Assembly (NCBI GenBank): GCA_027942475.1 | Contig: JAQFVP010000011.1 | Location: 1-41,772, forward strand | Source: Simkania sp. | Lineage (GTDB): Bacteria; Chlamydiota; Chlamydiia; Chlamydiales; Simkaniaceae | DNA: 41,772 nucleotides | Direction of reading: 5' to 3' | In this document: piece after piece, positions 9,999 to 17,742 of the stretch | Position numbering within the stretch: position 1 is the stretch's first letter | Layout of the letters: each line of letters begins with the position of its first letter | Program-made: the position numbers and the translations under genes | The notes under the pieces: generated by a model | What the model was told of the DNA's origin: nothing | Database searches by the model: none | What the model saw: the letters and a program-made list of their open reading frames with translations, nothing else

Positions 9999-10292
9999 AT
10001 GCATCCTCCAAGGAAAAAAAAGAAAGCGGTACAAGTAAAGCAGCAACTCATCAATCATTTACAAACGTTTCTATGGCGCTTTGAACAAGGGGGGTATTCA
10101 GTAGAGGCCATGAGGGATGTTTTGGCAGCTTTTAGAAAATTTTTCGAACGCGATGGTCGTGAAATGGGGGGAGAAGTTGAAATGCACATACGTAAAATGG
10201 TGGATAGTTGCCAAGCTTACGTCGAAGGAAAGGGGTGCCCAAGGGATCTCGTGAAGTGGCTAAATAGGCTTGAGCACATCTTAAATAAGTAG
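9999..10292 (+). CDS. Small basic hypothetical protein
   Basis: This 97-residue protein starts at the ATG at 9999; an in-frame GTG at 9966 would add 11 residues. The N-terminus has the basic run RKKKKAVQVK, followed by a predicted helical domain (LINHLQTFLWRFEQGG, VLAAFRKFFERDG, DLVKWLNRLEHILNK). No family is recognised. AT-rich DNA surrounds it, and a decayed transposon end follows. It may be a small DNA-binding or lineage-specific protein. A GGAAAG directly before the ATG is too close for ideal ribosome binding, so the start is uncertain. Confidence 0.5.
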   Translation: MHPPRKKKKAVQVKQQLINHLQTFLWRFEQGGYSVEAMRDVLAAFRKFFERDGREMGGEVEMHIRKMVDSCQAYVEGKGCPRDLVKWLNRLEHILNK

Positions 10293-10459
10293 AGAAAGAA
10301 AAAAAGCAGAGCCAAATCACAAGCACTTTGTTTTTCGTGGCTACTTGCTCGTCTTAGGATAATCTTCTTTTGACTTTCTCACAGACCAAATGATAATATG
10401 ATTGTATGAATAAAAGAAAATCGTTTGTTTGCAGACTTGGACCTACTAAGAGCGCCTTT

Positions 10460-10577
10460 TATAAGATAAGGCTACAATACCGAGTTTGCGGATACAAGGC
10501 TCACAAGGGATCCGAACAGTAGCCTTAAGTAACAACCTTTAAAGAAGCCTTTGTCTTTAGGCGAAGAAGTAGTCACA
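10460..10577 (+). pseudogene. Degenerate 3' end of an IS200/IS605-family tnpB with right end
   Basis: A short reading frame ending at 10522 encodes RLQYRVCGYKAHKGSEQ. This resembles the last zinc-ribbon segment of TnpB (C-G-Y-x-x-H-x-D). Shortly after, codons reading TTFKEA lead into a sequence typical of the right end of these elements: AAAGAAGCCT, a small stem (GCCT 10547-10550 with AGGC 10559-10562), then GAAGTAGTCAC. The family normally ends with a TnpB C-terminus followed directly by such a hairpin, which also forms the 3' part of the omega RNA. The upstream coding part is absent or unrecognisable and frames are broken, so this is a relic. Assignment is by pattern memory. Confidence 0.45.
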
Positions 10578-10602
10578 GTATCGTAACATCTCTTCCTTTC
10601 CT

Positions 10603-10630
10603 GTTTTCTCTGAGTTTGCGATGAGAAAAC
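10603..10630. repeat. Inverted repeat upstream of MFS gene
   Basis: GTTTTCTC (10603-10610) and GAGAAAAC (10623-10630) form a perfect 8-bp stem with a 12-base loop. It could be a terminator relic of the transposon fragment or a leader hairpin of the transporter gene. Confidence 0.35.
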
Positions 10631-10678
10631 CTGTTCTTCCCACGGTAACAATCACGAAGTAACGAAAAGCGAGAAAAA

Positions 10679-11902
10679 ATGGTCTTAACATCTACAAATA
10701 CAAGGTCCCGTTTTATCTCGTACCTTCCCTTTTTGACATTGATGAGCTTTGTCTCTCTCGTCAATATTTTAGCCCGAGTGATCTATTCTCCGATTACCCC
10801 ATTTATTTGCAATGAAATGAAACTCAGCCATATTGAAACGGGGAATATCTTCCTCGTTCTCGCTTTGGGTTTTGCAATCACACTTTTTGCCTCCCAGTAC
10901 CTGTCTGCAATGTTTTCTCATAAATTTACTGTGATTTTTTCGGTAATAACAAGTGGCCTCGCCATTATGCTCACAGCGCACACTGAGGCTTTCGAGCAAT
11001 TTCGGCTGGCTATTTTTACTGTGGGGATCAGCTCTGGTCTTTTTGTTCCGTCTGCTGTTGCTTTGATTCGGGAAAATGTGCCGAGTTACCACTTGGGAAA
11101 GGCATTTGGTGTGTTTGGAACAGCTCAGAGTTTTGCCTTTATTTTAAGCCCACTTTGTATTGATTTTTTTGTTCAATTTATGAAATGGAGAGATATTTTA
11201 TATATATTTGGATTACTATCCATTTTTTTGGGCCTATTTTTTCTATTTTTCATGCCTAAAAAAGAACAAAAAAGTTTGCCAGTGACATTTTCTTTTATAA
11301 GGAAAGTGTTGAGTTGGCCCTCTTTTTGGATTTTAAACCTCCTTTTGTGTGTGATTAATGGCTTAAACATCGGCATATACAACATGGCCCCAGATTTTTT
11401 CGAAAGGCATAATTTGTTGGCTATGCAAGATGTCAATCAACTCATTATTTGTGCGCGCACGATCGGGATTCTAACAGCGCTCATCGGTGGGTATCTCATA
11501 GATCGATTGGGTTTTAAAAAATCGCTTGTTGCTGTTCTTGCCTTATGTGGAGCCGTAACCATTTTGATGGGGGCGGCGCGCAATCCGATGGTGGCATTGA
11601 TCTTTTTTTGCGCTCAGTCTCCTATTGCCGCCTGCCTTATGCCGATGATTCACTTTGGCATGACGACCATTGTCCCCACGGAAAAAAATGCGGCCATTGT
11701 GTCTATTATGGCCCCTTTTGGCTTTGCGTTTGGTGCGGGGATTGTCCCTCAGGTTTTGGGTTTGTTTGGCAATTATAACCTGTATGGAGAAGGATTCATC
11801 ACGTTTGGTTTTGCATCGATTACGTGCGCCCTATTATTTAGTATAAACGGTGTGTATAAGCACGTGCATCTGAGTCAATTTAAAAGCACCGAGTCGCAGT
11901 AG
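10679..11902 (+). CDS. Major facilitator superfamily transporter
   Basis: This 407-residue polytopic membrane protein has about 12 hydrophobic segments in two halves, a central polar loop (around MPKKEQKSLPVTFSF) and MFS-like turns such as GGYLIDRLGFKKS between helices. The A-motif region of the first half (SAMFSHKF) is degenerate. The pattern VALIRENVPSYHLGKAFGVFGTAQSFAF resembles MFS organic-anion and sugar-phosphate carriers, but the substrate cannot be read from sequence. The ATG at 10679 has no strong ribosome-binding site. It is followed by htrA, which has its own promoter, so it is probably a single-gene unit. Confidence 0.85.
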   Translation: MVLTSTNTRSRFISYLPFLTLMSFVSLVNILARVIYSPITPFICNEMKLSHIETGNIFLVLALGFAITLFASQYLSAMFSHKFTVIFSVITSGLAIMLTAHTEAFEQFRLAIFTVGISSGLFVPSAVALIRENVPSYHLGKAFGVFGTAQSFAFILSPLCIDFFVQFMKWRDILYIFGLLSIFLGLFFLFFMPKKEQKSLPVTFSFIRKVLSWPSFWILNLLLCVINGLNIGIYNMAPDFFERHNLLAMQDVNQLIICARTIGILTALIGGYLIDRLGFKKSLVAVLALCGAVTILMGAARNPMVALIFFCAQSPIAACLMPMIHFGMTTIVPTEKNAAIVSIMAPFGFAFGAGIVPQVLGLFGNYNLYGEGFITFGFASITCALLFSINGVYKHVHLSQFKSTESQ

Positions 11903-11904
11903 CG

Positions 11905-11940
11905 ATTCCAGGGTGACCTCTGGGAATATTCCAAAAAAAA
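11905..11940 (+). terminator. Possible terminator after MFS gene
   Basis: ATTCCAG (11905-11911) can pair, with one bulge, with CTGGGAAT (11920-11927) two bases after the stop codon. The tract after the stem is A-rich on this strand rather than T-rich, which weakens the call. Confidence 0.25.
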
Positions 11941-11970
11941 ACCTTATTTGATCGCAAACGAGCTTAAGAG

Positions 11971-12000
11971 TTGTTCCGAAATGAGAGATATTTATATAAT
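11971..12000 (+). promoter_or_regulatory. Predicted htrA promoter
   Basis: TTGTTC (11971-11976) and a perfect TATAAT (11995-12000) are 18 bases apart, placing the start of transcription near 12007 and giving a leader of roughly 28 bases with a good AGAGGAG ribosome-binding site. Confidence 0.55.
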
Positions 12001-12034
12001 GTGATCACGATTGTTAAAAAAGAGGAGATCGATC

Positions 12035-13531
12035 ATGATCAGGTTGGGCGCGTCCTTGCTCACAGCATTTTTCATCTTTCACGCCTTGCCGCTGCTAAGA
12101 GCGGCTGATCCCTTGAATATTGTCTACTCACCTCCCCGGCTTCATTTGCATGAAGGGAAGGAGACGGGCAAAGATCTCTCCCGCCCCTTTATTGAAGCCG
12201 CAAAAAAGGCCACCCCTTGCGTCGTTTTTATCCAGGCGGAGGGGATTGCCGTCCCCAATCAAAGCCCTTTTGATTTCTTCAATGATGATTTCTTCAACCG
12301 GTTTTTTGGCATTTCTCCCAACAAGCGGAGAGCTCCGCAAACACAGACAAGTCGGGGTTCGGGGTTTTTAGTCTCCTCTTCAGGTCACATATTGACCAAT
12401 TACCACGTCGTGCGCGGGGCAAAAAAAATCACTGTTTTGATGCAAAAGGGGGGAAAGCGAGAAGTGGTTGCCTCCCTTGTAGGTGGAGATGAGCGCGCAG
12501 ATGTGGCCATGATCAAGATCGCAGGGGATGAAGCGGAGAGTTTCCCTTATTTGGAAATGGGCGACTCGGACAACGTCGAAGTAGGTGAATGGGTATTGGC
12601 GATTGGAAACCCCTTTCAGCTCGAGGCAACAGTTACGTCGGGGATTATCAGTGCAAAGGGAAGGCAAAATTTGCAGATCACCGATTGGGAAGATTTTCTT
12701 CAAACAGACGCTCCGATCAATCCCGGCAATTCTGGAGGGCCTTTGATCGACCTCGACGGGAGAGTGATCGGGATGAATACGGCGATTGTCTCTAGCTCAG
12801 GTGGCTACATGGGGATTGGTTTTGCCATTCCCAGCAACATGCTGAAAAATATCAAAGAGCAATTAATGGAGGGGGGAACGGTTGCTCGTGGATTTTTAGG
12901 AGTCTCTCTGCAGCCAGTTGATTTTGAATTGGCAAAGGTTTTTAAATTGAAACAAACGGAAGGGGCACTGGTAGTGGCAGTCTCAGAAGGTTCCCCTGCG
13001 GCAGAGGCGGGACTCAAACTGGGTGATCTGATTACTCATATTGATGGCCATCAGGTCGAATCCCCGGCCACCTTACGCAGTCGAATGATGCTTCTCAAAC
13101 CCAAAACCAGGGTCATTCTCAAGGTGATCCGTCAGACCAAAACTCTTTCTATCCCTGTTGTTTTAGGGAGTTATGACCATCGAGGTGTGTACTCTTCGAG
13201 TGCAACTGCCTCCCACTCTGTCGGTATTACTATCGACAACTTGACCCCGGAAAATATCAGGAATTTCGAACTGGAACCAAAAGACAAAGGGGTTGTCGTG
13301 GTTGATGTACAACCCAACTCTCCTGCTGATCAGGTGGGGATCAGTCGTGGTTCGGTGATTATGGCTGTCAACCATCGGGAAATCGCAAATGTGCAAGATT
13401 TTGATGAGGCTTTAGAAAGTGAACCGGACAAGCATGTTTTAATGCTGGTAAAGCAAGGGGCGGAAGTTCGATTTGTTGTTCTTGCGGTTCCTAGGGAGGA
13501 TGATAGGCGCTCAAAAAGGAGAGAGGGGTAA
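12035..13531 (+). CDS. htrA: Periplasmic serine protease/chaperone HtrA (DegP family)
   Basis: This 498-residue protease degrades or refolds damaged envelope proteins. I chose the ATG at 12035 because AGGAG (12023-12027) lies 7 bases upstream; an in-frame TTG at 12011 is less suited. A Sec signal peptide occupies about residues 1-24 (hydrophobic ASLLTAFFIFHALPLL, then RAA). The trypsin-like domain has the catalytic triad H124 (TNYHVV), D156 (RADVAMIKI) and S233 (GNSGGPLID). Two PDZ domains follow (about 275-380 and 395-490), as in the chlamydial enzyme cHtrA. It converges on the M16 protease gene 23 bases downstream, the same pairing I recall as CT823/CT824 in C. trachomatis. Confidence 0.97.
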   Translation: MIRLGASLLTAFFIFHALPLLRAADPLNIVYSPPRLHLHEGKETGKDLSRPFIEAAKKATPCVVFIQAEGIAVPNQSPFDFFNDDFFNRFFGISPNKRRAPQTQTSRGSGFLVSSSGHILTNYHVVRGAKKITVLMQKGGKREVVASLVGGDERADVAMIKIAGDEAESFPYLEMGDSDNVEVGEWVLAIGNPFQLEATVTSGIISAKGRQNLQITDWEDFLQTDAPINPGNSGGPLIDLDGRVIGMNTAIVSSSGGYMGIGFAIPSNMLKNIKEQLMEGGTVARGFLGVSLQPVDFELAKVFKLKQTEGALVVAVSEGSPAAEAGLKLGDLITHIDGHQVESPATLRSRMMLLKPKTRVILKVIRQTKTLSIPVVLGSYDHRGVYSSSATASHSVGITIDNLTPENIRNFELEPKDKGVVVVDVQPNSPADQVGISRGSVIMAVNHREIANVQDFDEALESEPDKHVLMLVKQGAEVRFVVLAVPREDDRRSKRREG

Positions 13532-13554
13532 ACAGACGAGCTCTTAGTATAGGT

Positions 13555-16491
13555 TCACACGGGAATAGCGGATAGAGGTGGAGATAAATTTTCCTTTTCT
13601 ATCAAGCTTTGACTGGAAAAGACAGTTGCCACCCCTTCCGATGTTTCTAGTTGCTCTTTTGCAGCTTCTTGGACCTCTTGTTTTTCTACCTCTAAGAGCT
13701 GGTCCCGAAAATTTTGTCGCACCTCTAGGGTGTATCCCTCTCGAAACTGAGAATAGGAAAGAATTCCCCGACCGCCCGGAGCAACGGGGGCGTCTAAATC
13801 TTGGATAAGTCCCAGCTTTGCCTCTTCTAGTTGCTGGCTTGAAAATTTTCCATTTGCAACCCTATCGATCCCCGTTTTGAAGGCGGTAAAGGTTTTTTGG
13901 ATGTGGGGGTCTCGGTAGGCATAAAAATAAAAATGCCCAGAAAGGGGCGTATAGGTCACACCTGATCCATAAGCGCCCCCTTGCTCCCGTATTGTTTGGT
14001 GCAAGTAGGTATTTTCGAGCAGGTGGGTGGCAATGCTCAGTGCGGGAGCATGTGGGCTTAGCACCCTACATACCTTCATGCCCCACGCAGAAAAAGCCAC
14101 GGGACTGGAGATGATATACCCTTGCGAAGGATGTGGATCTCGAATGGTAATTTCTTCCCACATATCCGATTTCTTGGGCGGGAGCTTTCCCAGACCAAAG
14201 TACTCGTTTTCTGCTAAATAAGCGCTTTGTTTGGCATCTCCGGTCAAGACGAGGTGAGGGGTGTTTAGATGAAGTAACCTAGAGCAGAGGCTTTCTAGTT
14301 TATCTCGCACTTTTGGGATCTGCTCATCCATGTTTTGTACGAGTGTACGTATAAAAGCATAGTAATCGAGTCCAGATAGTTTTTGATTGATTGCCGCTAA
14401 AGGGGTAAAACTCGCAAGTGACTGGCAAATGGCGTAAGATAGCGCGCTTTGATTGAGCCTATTTTGTTGGTAGGTATAAATTTGCAAAATGAGTTGTTTG
14501 ATCCGCTCTGTTTCATCAAAACGGGGAGCATGGCATACATCTTGAAAAAGGGCAAAGAGCTTGTCAATATTTTTTTGCAATGCTTTCCCTCTAAACTTCA
14601 GGCACGGCTTTAAAAATGAAGCGTCCACTTGGGGGTGTAGTTGCAGCGCGCTAGTAAATCCCCCCAGATATCGATTGATGTAGTCGAGATTTTCTCGGTA
14701 ACTGCGCTTTCCCATCCCGAGCTCGGGGATCAGACTCAGCAGCAATTGGAGGTAAGGCAAATCTTGCGCAGACACTTTGGGAAGATCAAAGATAAGGTCT
14801 GCATAGAGGATGTGATTGGTAAAGCATTCATGGGAAAAAATGGATAATTGACCTTGCTGCTCCTGTATGAGGGGAAAGTCGGAGGGCTCTCTTGGGACAT
14901 CGGCAAGTGTGATTTTGGGGAGACAATCTACAGATTTTTTTTCAGATGTTTTTTGGTGTTGCTCGAGATCGTGCGCAAGGGTGACAAGTTCTACTTTGCT
15001 CTTTTCAGAAAGTGCACTTCGAATTTTTTTGAGTTTTGCTTTTTCTATAAGGGATTCTTTTTCAGCCAAACTACCACTCGGCTCCATGGTAAGCTGGACA
15101 AAGTGGGGATTATCGATCAAATATTTCTCGATCAGTTTGGGCAAATAGCTCGGATCTTCCATGCGGTTGCGCAGTTCGTTAAATTGACTGTGCACTGTCA
15201 AAGCGTGTTCGGGTGGACAATCGTTTTGTTTTGCAAGGGCGGAGCGGAAAAACAGGGTCAATCCAAATGGGCTTGAGTTGCCAGTAATTTCCAAACGGTC
15301 GAACTCTAATTGGTGTATGGCCGCTTCTATGAGATGCTGATCAATTTGTTTGGAAGCTACCTCGCGCAGAGTGGTAAAGATGATTTTTTGCAGCTTTTCT
15401 GCATTTTTTGGATCGGTGCCGCCACAAATGATTGAATAGGGGATTTCGCTTATCTCTAAGTCGAGATAACTATCGACTTGTGTGCAGAGCTTCGACTGTA
15501 AGAGGGCCATCTTGAGGGGAGATGCATCTGTTTCCATAAGAATTGACTCGATCACCGAGAGTGCGATTTTGTCTAATTGATGATGCATGTGCGTTGTAAG
15601 CCAGCTAAAAGTGGTGAAGGTTTTATTCGATAAATCGTTTTCTTGCAGTGGATAGTAGATTTTGGATACAACCGGACGTTTGAACCGTTTTTGTAGGGGC
15701 ATAGGGGGCAGATCGGGCTTTTTTTTCACCCCTTTTAGTGCGTGTTTTTCAATAAAGTCCAAGTGGTTTTCGATAGGCAAATTTCCGTAGAAGAAAAAGA
15801 GGGTACGGGAGGGGTGATAAAACTTTTGATGAAATTCTTTGAGCTCTTCATAGGTGAGCAAAGGGATCTCTGACGGGTCGCCACCTGCGTTGTGCGCATA
15901 GGTTAAATCGGGCATGAGGTGGGATGCGACGCCCTGCAGTAAACGGGATTCGGGAGAGGAAAGGCTTCCCTTCATTTCATTAAACACGATCCCTTTAAAG
16001 ACAAGAGGTGTGGCTATGTCGTTTGCTTGTTCAAATTCCAGTCTATGCCCTTCTTGACGAAAACTCAGATAGTCGAGTTTTGGGAAAAAAACTGCATCGA
16101 GGTAGACTTCCAGTAGATTGTAAAAATCGGTTTCTACCTGAGAAGAGGCGGGGTAGCAAGTAAAGTCGCTTCCCGTCATGGCGTTCATAAACGTGCTCAG
16201 GCTTCTGCGCGACATGGAAAAAAAGGGATCTTTGACGGGAAACTTTTTTGAACCACAAAGCACGGTGTGTTCTAAAATATGTGCAACGCCGTTTGAGCTC
16301 GTCGGAAGGGTTTTAAAAGAGAGGCAAAAGAGGTTTTCCCGATCTTCCGAACAAAGATGCATGACCTGAGCACCACTTGCTCGATGGGTCAACTCGTAAA
16401 GGACGAGGCGTAGCTCCTCAATGGGAAGAACCTTGTCAAACGTAAAAGGTCCGTGCAGATCGCCCACCCGGTATTTCCCATGTAGATTCAC
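13555..16491 (-). CDS. M16-family zinc metalloprotease (insulinase/PreP-like)
   Basis: This 978-residue protease carries the inverted zinc motif HILEH (H71, E74, H75), with further M16 features VFNEMKGSLSS downstream and a duplicated, inactive second half. The length and the VAHILEHTVLCGS context match the presequence-protease (M16C) branch, which degrades short peptides in a closed chamber. No signal peptide is seen, so it is probably cytosolic. The start is a GTG at 16491, supported by a strong GGAGGT six bases upstream. The gene lies between convergent htrA and the nrdAB unit, as in Chlamydia. Confidence 0.93.
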   Translation of the reverse strand: MNLHGKYRVGDLHGPFTFDKVLPIEELRLVLYELTHRASGAQVMHLCSEDRENLFCLSFKTLPTSSNGVAHILEHTVLCGSKKFPVKDPFFSMSRRSLSTFMNAMTGSDFTCYPASSQVETDFYNLLEVYLDAVFFPKLDYLSFRQEGHRLEFEQANDIATPLVFKGIVFNEMKGSLSSPESRLLQGVASHLMPDLTYAHNAGGDPSEIPLLTYEELKEFHQKFYHPSRTLFFFYGNLPIENHLDFIEKHALKGVKKKPDLPPMPLQKRFKRPVVSKIYYPLQENDLSNKTFTTFSWLTTHMHHQLDKIALSVIESILMETDASPLKMALLQSKLCTQVDSYLDLEISEIPYSIICGGTDPKNAEKLQKIIFTTLREVASKQIDQHLIEAAIHQLEFDRLEITGNSSPFGLTLFFRSALAKQNDCPPEHALTVHSQFNELRNRMEDPSYLPKLIEKYLIDNPHFVQLTMEPSGSLAEKESLIEKAKLKKIRSALSEKSKVELVTLAHDLEQHQKTSEKKSVDCLPKITLADVPREPSDFPLIQEQQGQLSIFSHECFTNHILYADLIFDLPKVSAQDLPYLQLLLSLIPELGMGKRSYRENLDYINRYLGGFTSALQLHPQVDASFLKPCLKFRGKALQKNIDKLFALFQDVCHAPRFDETERIKQLILQIYTYQQNRLNQSALSYAICQSLASFTPLAAINQKLSGLDYYAFIRTLVQNMDEQIPKVRDKLESLCSRLLHLNTPHLVLTGDAKQSAYLAENEYFGLGKLPPKKSDMWEEITIRDPHPSQGYIISSPVAFSAWGMKVCRVLSPHAPALSIATHLLENTYLHQTIREQGGAYGSGVTYTPLSGHFYFYAYRDPHIQKTFTAFKTGIDRVANGKFSSQQLEEAKLGLIQDLDAPVAPGGRGILSYSQFREGYTLEVRQNFRDQLLEVEKQEVQEAAKEQLETSEGVATVFSSQSLIEKENLSPPLSAIPV

Positions 16492-16519
16492 TTGTGCACC
16501 TCCGATAGGTTGTCTTTTA

Positions 16520-16560
16520 AGGTAAGCTTGAAAAAATATAAGCGCTGAGCAAGGTTACCT
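16520..16560. repeat. Imperfect inverted repeat in the M16 protease leader
   Basis: Arms 16520-16530 and 16550-16560 are complementary at 10 of 11 positions (AGGTAAGCTTG against CAAGGTTACCT) and flank a 19-base AT-rich loop that contains AGCGCT. The repeat sits upstream of the protease GTG start and downstream of the nrdB terminator. It could be an operator or leader hairpin. Confidence 0.4.
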
Positions 16561-16630
16561 GTCTAGTTTCCCGATGTCGCGCCCGTTTGTCAGAAAGAAA
16601 GTGTAGAAAAACGAGGATTAAAAAGCGATA

Positions 16631-16666
16631 AGAGCGCAAAAAAACAGGTGTTTTGGTCTGCGCTCT
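16631..16666 (-). terminator. Intrinsic terminator of nrdA-nrdB
   Basis: Read on the minus strand, AGAGCGCA and TGCGCTCT form a perfect 8-bp stem. The loop holds a second small stem (AAAAC with GTTTT). TATCGCTTTTT follows the stem. It lies 14 bases after the nrdB stop codon. Confidence 0.6.
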
Positions 16667-16679
16667 AAAGGTTTAAACC

Positions 16680-17729
16680 TCACCAACTCAAAGAGGCGGC
16701 AGATTGGTACTCTGTAACTCGAGTTTCAAAAAAGTTTTTTTCTTTACCCAGGTCGATCGTTTCACTCATCCAGGGGAAGGGATTGTGGGAAGAGTATTGG
16801 GCTTCCAAACCAATGCGCTCTAGACGGCGATTTGCAATGTATTGAGTATATTCGCGAAACATCGGGGCTGTCAGTCCGAGAATCCCCTGTGGAAGACAGT
16901 CTTGGGCGTAGTGGACTTCTAGTTCTACAGCTTGTTTGATCTTGTCTGTCATCCTATTTTGAAACTGCTCGGTCCAGAGAGTGGGGTTTTCCTCTTTGAT
17001 CCCATTGATAAGGTCAATGCCAAAATTCAGATGAATCGTTTCATCTCGCAAAATATATTGAAATTGTTCGCCGATTCCCACCATCTTGTTTTGTCGGTGC
17101 AAAGACAGAATCATTGCGAATCCACTGTAAAAAAAGATGCCCTCCATAATGATGTAATAACCGATGAGGTTTTCTAAAAATTTCTGCATCCCCTCTTCTG
17201 TTTTTGTCGTAAATGAGTGGCTCAAAATTTCTTCTGTGAGCTTCATCTCAAAAGCATCTTTGGCGTGAATGGAATTGATCTCGTTGTACATGTTAAACAC
17301 CCGATTTTCATCGAGATTGAGAGATTCAACAATGTAGTGAAAGGTGTGTGTGTGAATCGCTTCCTCAAATGCCTGTCTGAGCATATATTGACGACACTCT
17401 GGGTTTGTAACAAATTTGTAAATCGAAAGGACAATGTTATTGCCAACCAGACTCTCAGCTGTGCTAAAAAACCCCAGATTGCGCATGATCACGAGCTTTT
17501 CCGCGTCGCTTAAACAGTTTGACTGCCACATTTCAATGTCTTTGGCCATTGATACTTCGGTGGGCATCCAATGATTGGCACACCCGTTTAGATAGTGTTC
17601 CCATGCCCAATGATATTTTAATGGCATCAGTTGGTTGACATCGACCGTCGTGCAGTTGATCAGCCGTTTTTTTGTCTGATCTAAGTGTTGTTTGTTTGCA
17701 TCTACTTTGTGACGAACTTTAAGACCCAT
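16680..17729 (-). CDS. nrdB: Class Ic ribonucleotide reductase small subunit (R2c)
   Basis: This 349-residue ferritin-like subunit houses the dinuclear metal cofactor that starts the radical for NrdA. Metal ligands are visible at E92 (TAESL), E123 and H126 (FEEAIHTH), with the second-half set around [10 protein letters not shown]. The residue that is the radical tyrosine in class Ia (Y122 in E. coli) is phenylalanine here, F130 in HTHTF. This is the hallmark of class Ic enzymes with a Mn/Fe cofactor, known from C. trachomatis. The start ATG at 17729 has AAGGAG upstream; an upstream extension overlapping nrdA is unlikely. It follows nrdA by 13 bases and ends before a strong terminator. Confidence 0.96.
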   Translation of the reverse strand: MGLKVRHKVDANKQHLDQTKKRLINCTTVDVNQLMPLKYHWAWEHYLNGCANHWMPTEVSMAKDIEMWQSNCLSDAEKLVIMRNLGFFSTAESLVGNNIVLSIYKFVTNPECRQYMLRQAFEEAIHTHTFHYIVESLNLDENRVFNMYNEINSIHAKDAFEMKLTEEILSHSFTTKTEEGMQKFLENLIGYYIIMEGIFFYSGFAMILSLHRQNKMVGIGEQFQYILRDETIHLNFGIDLINGIKEENPTLWTEQFQNRMTDKIKQAVELEVHYAQDCLPQGILGLTAPMFREYTQYIANRRLERIGLEAQYSSHNPFPWMSETIDLGKEKNFFETRVTEYQSAASLSW

Positions 17730-17742
17730 GTTTAGTCTCCTT

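Larger units (their letters stand above)
10293..10678. other. Intergenic region with transposon remnant and hairpin
   Basis: This 386-base gap holds no intact gene. Its middle contains what looks like the decayed 3' end of an IS200/IS605-type tnpB (listed separately). Near 10603-10630 an 8-bp perfect inverted repeat (GTTTTCTC and GAGAAAAC, 12-base loop) lies before the transporter gene. No convincing promoter was identified. Confidence 0.5.

Noticed and set aside
14848-15276. Plus-strand frame of 142 codons inside the M16 protease gene
   Set aside because: It lies entirely opposite a well-supported coding sequence and shows no protein family features.
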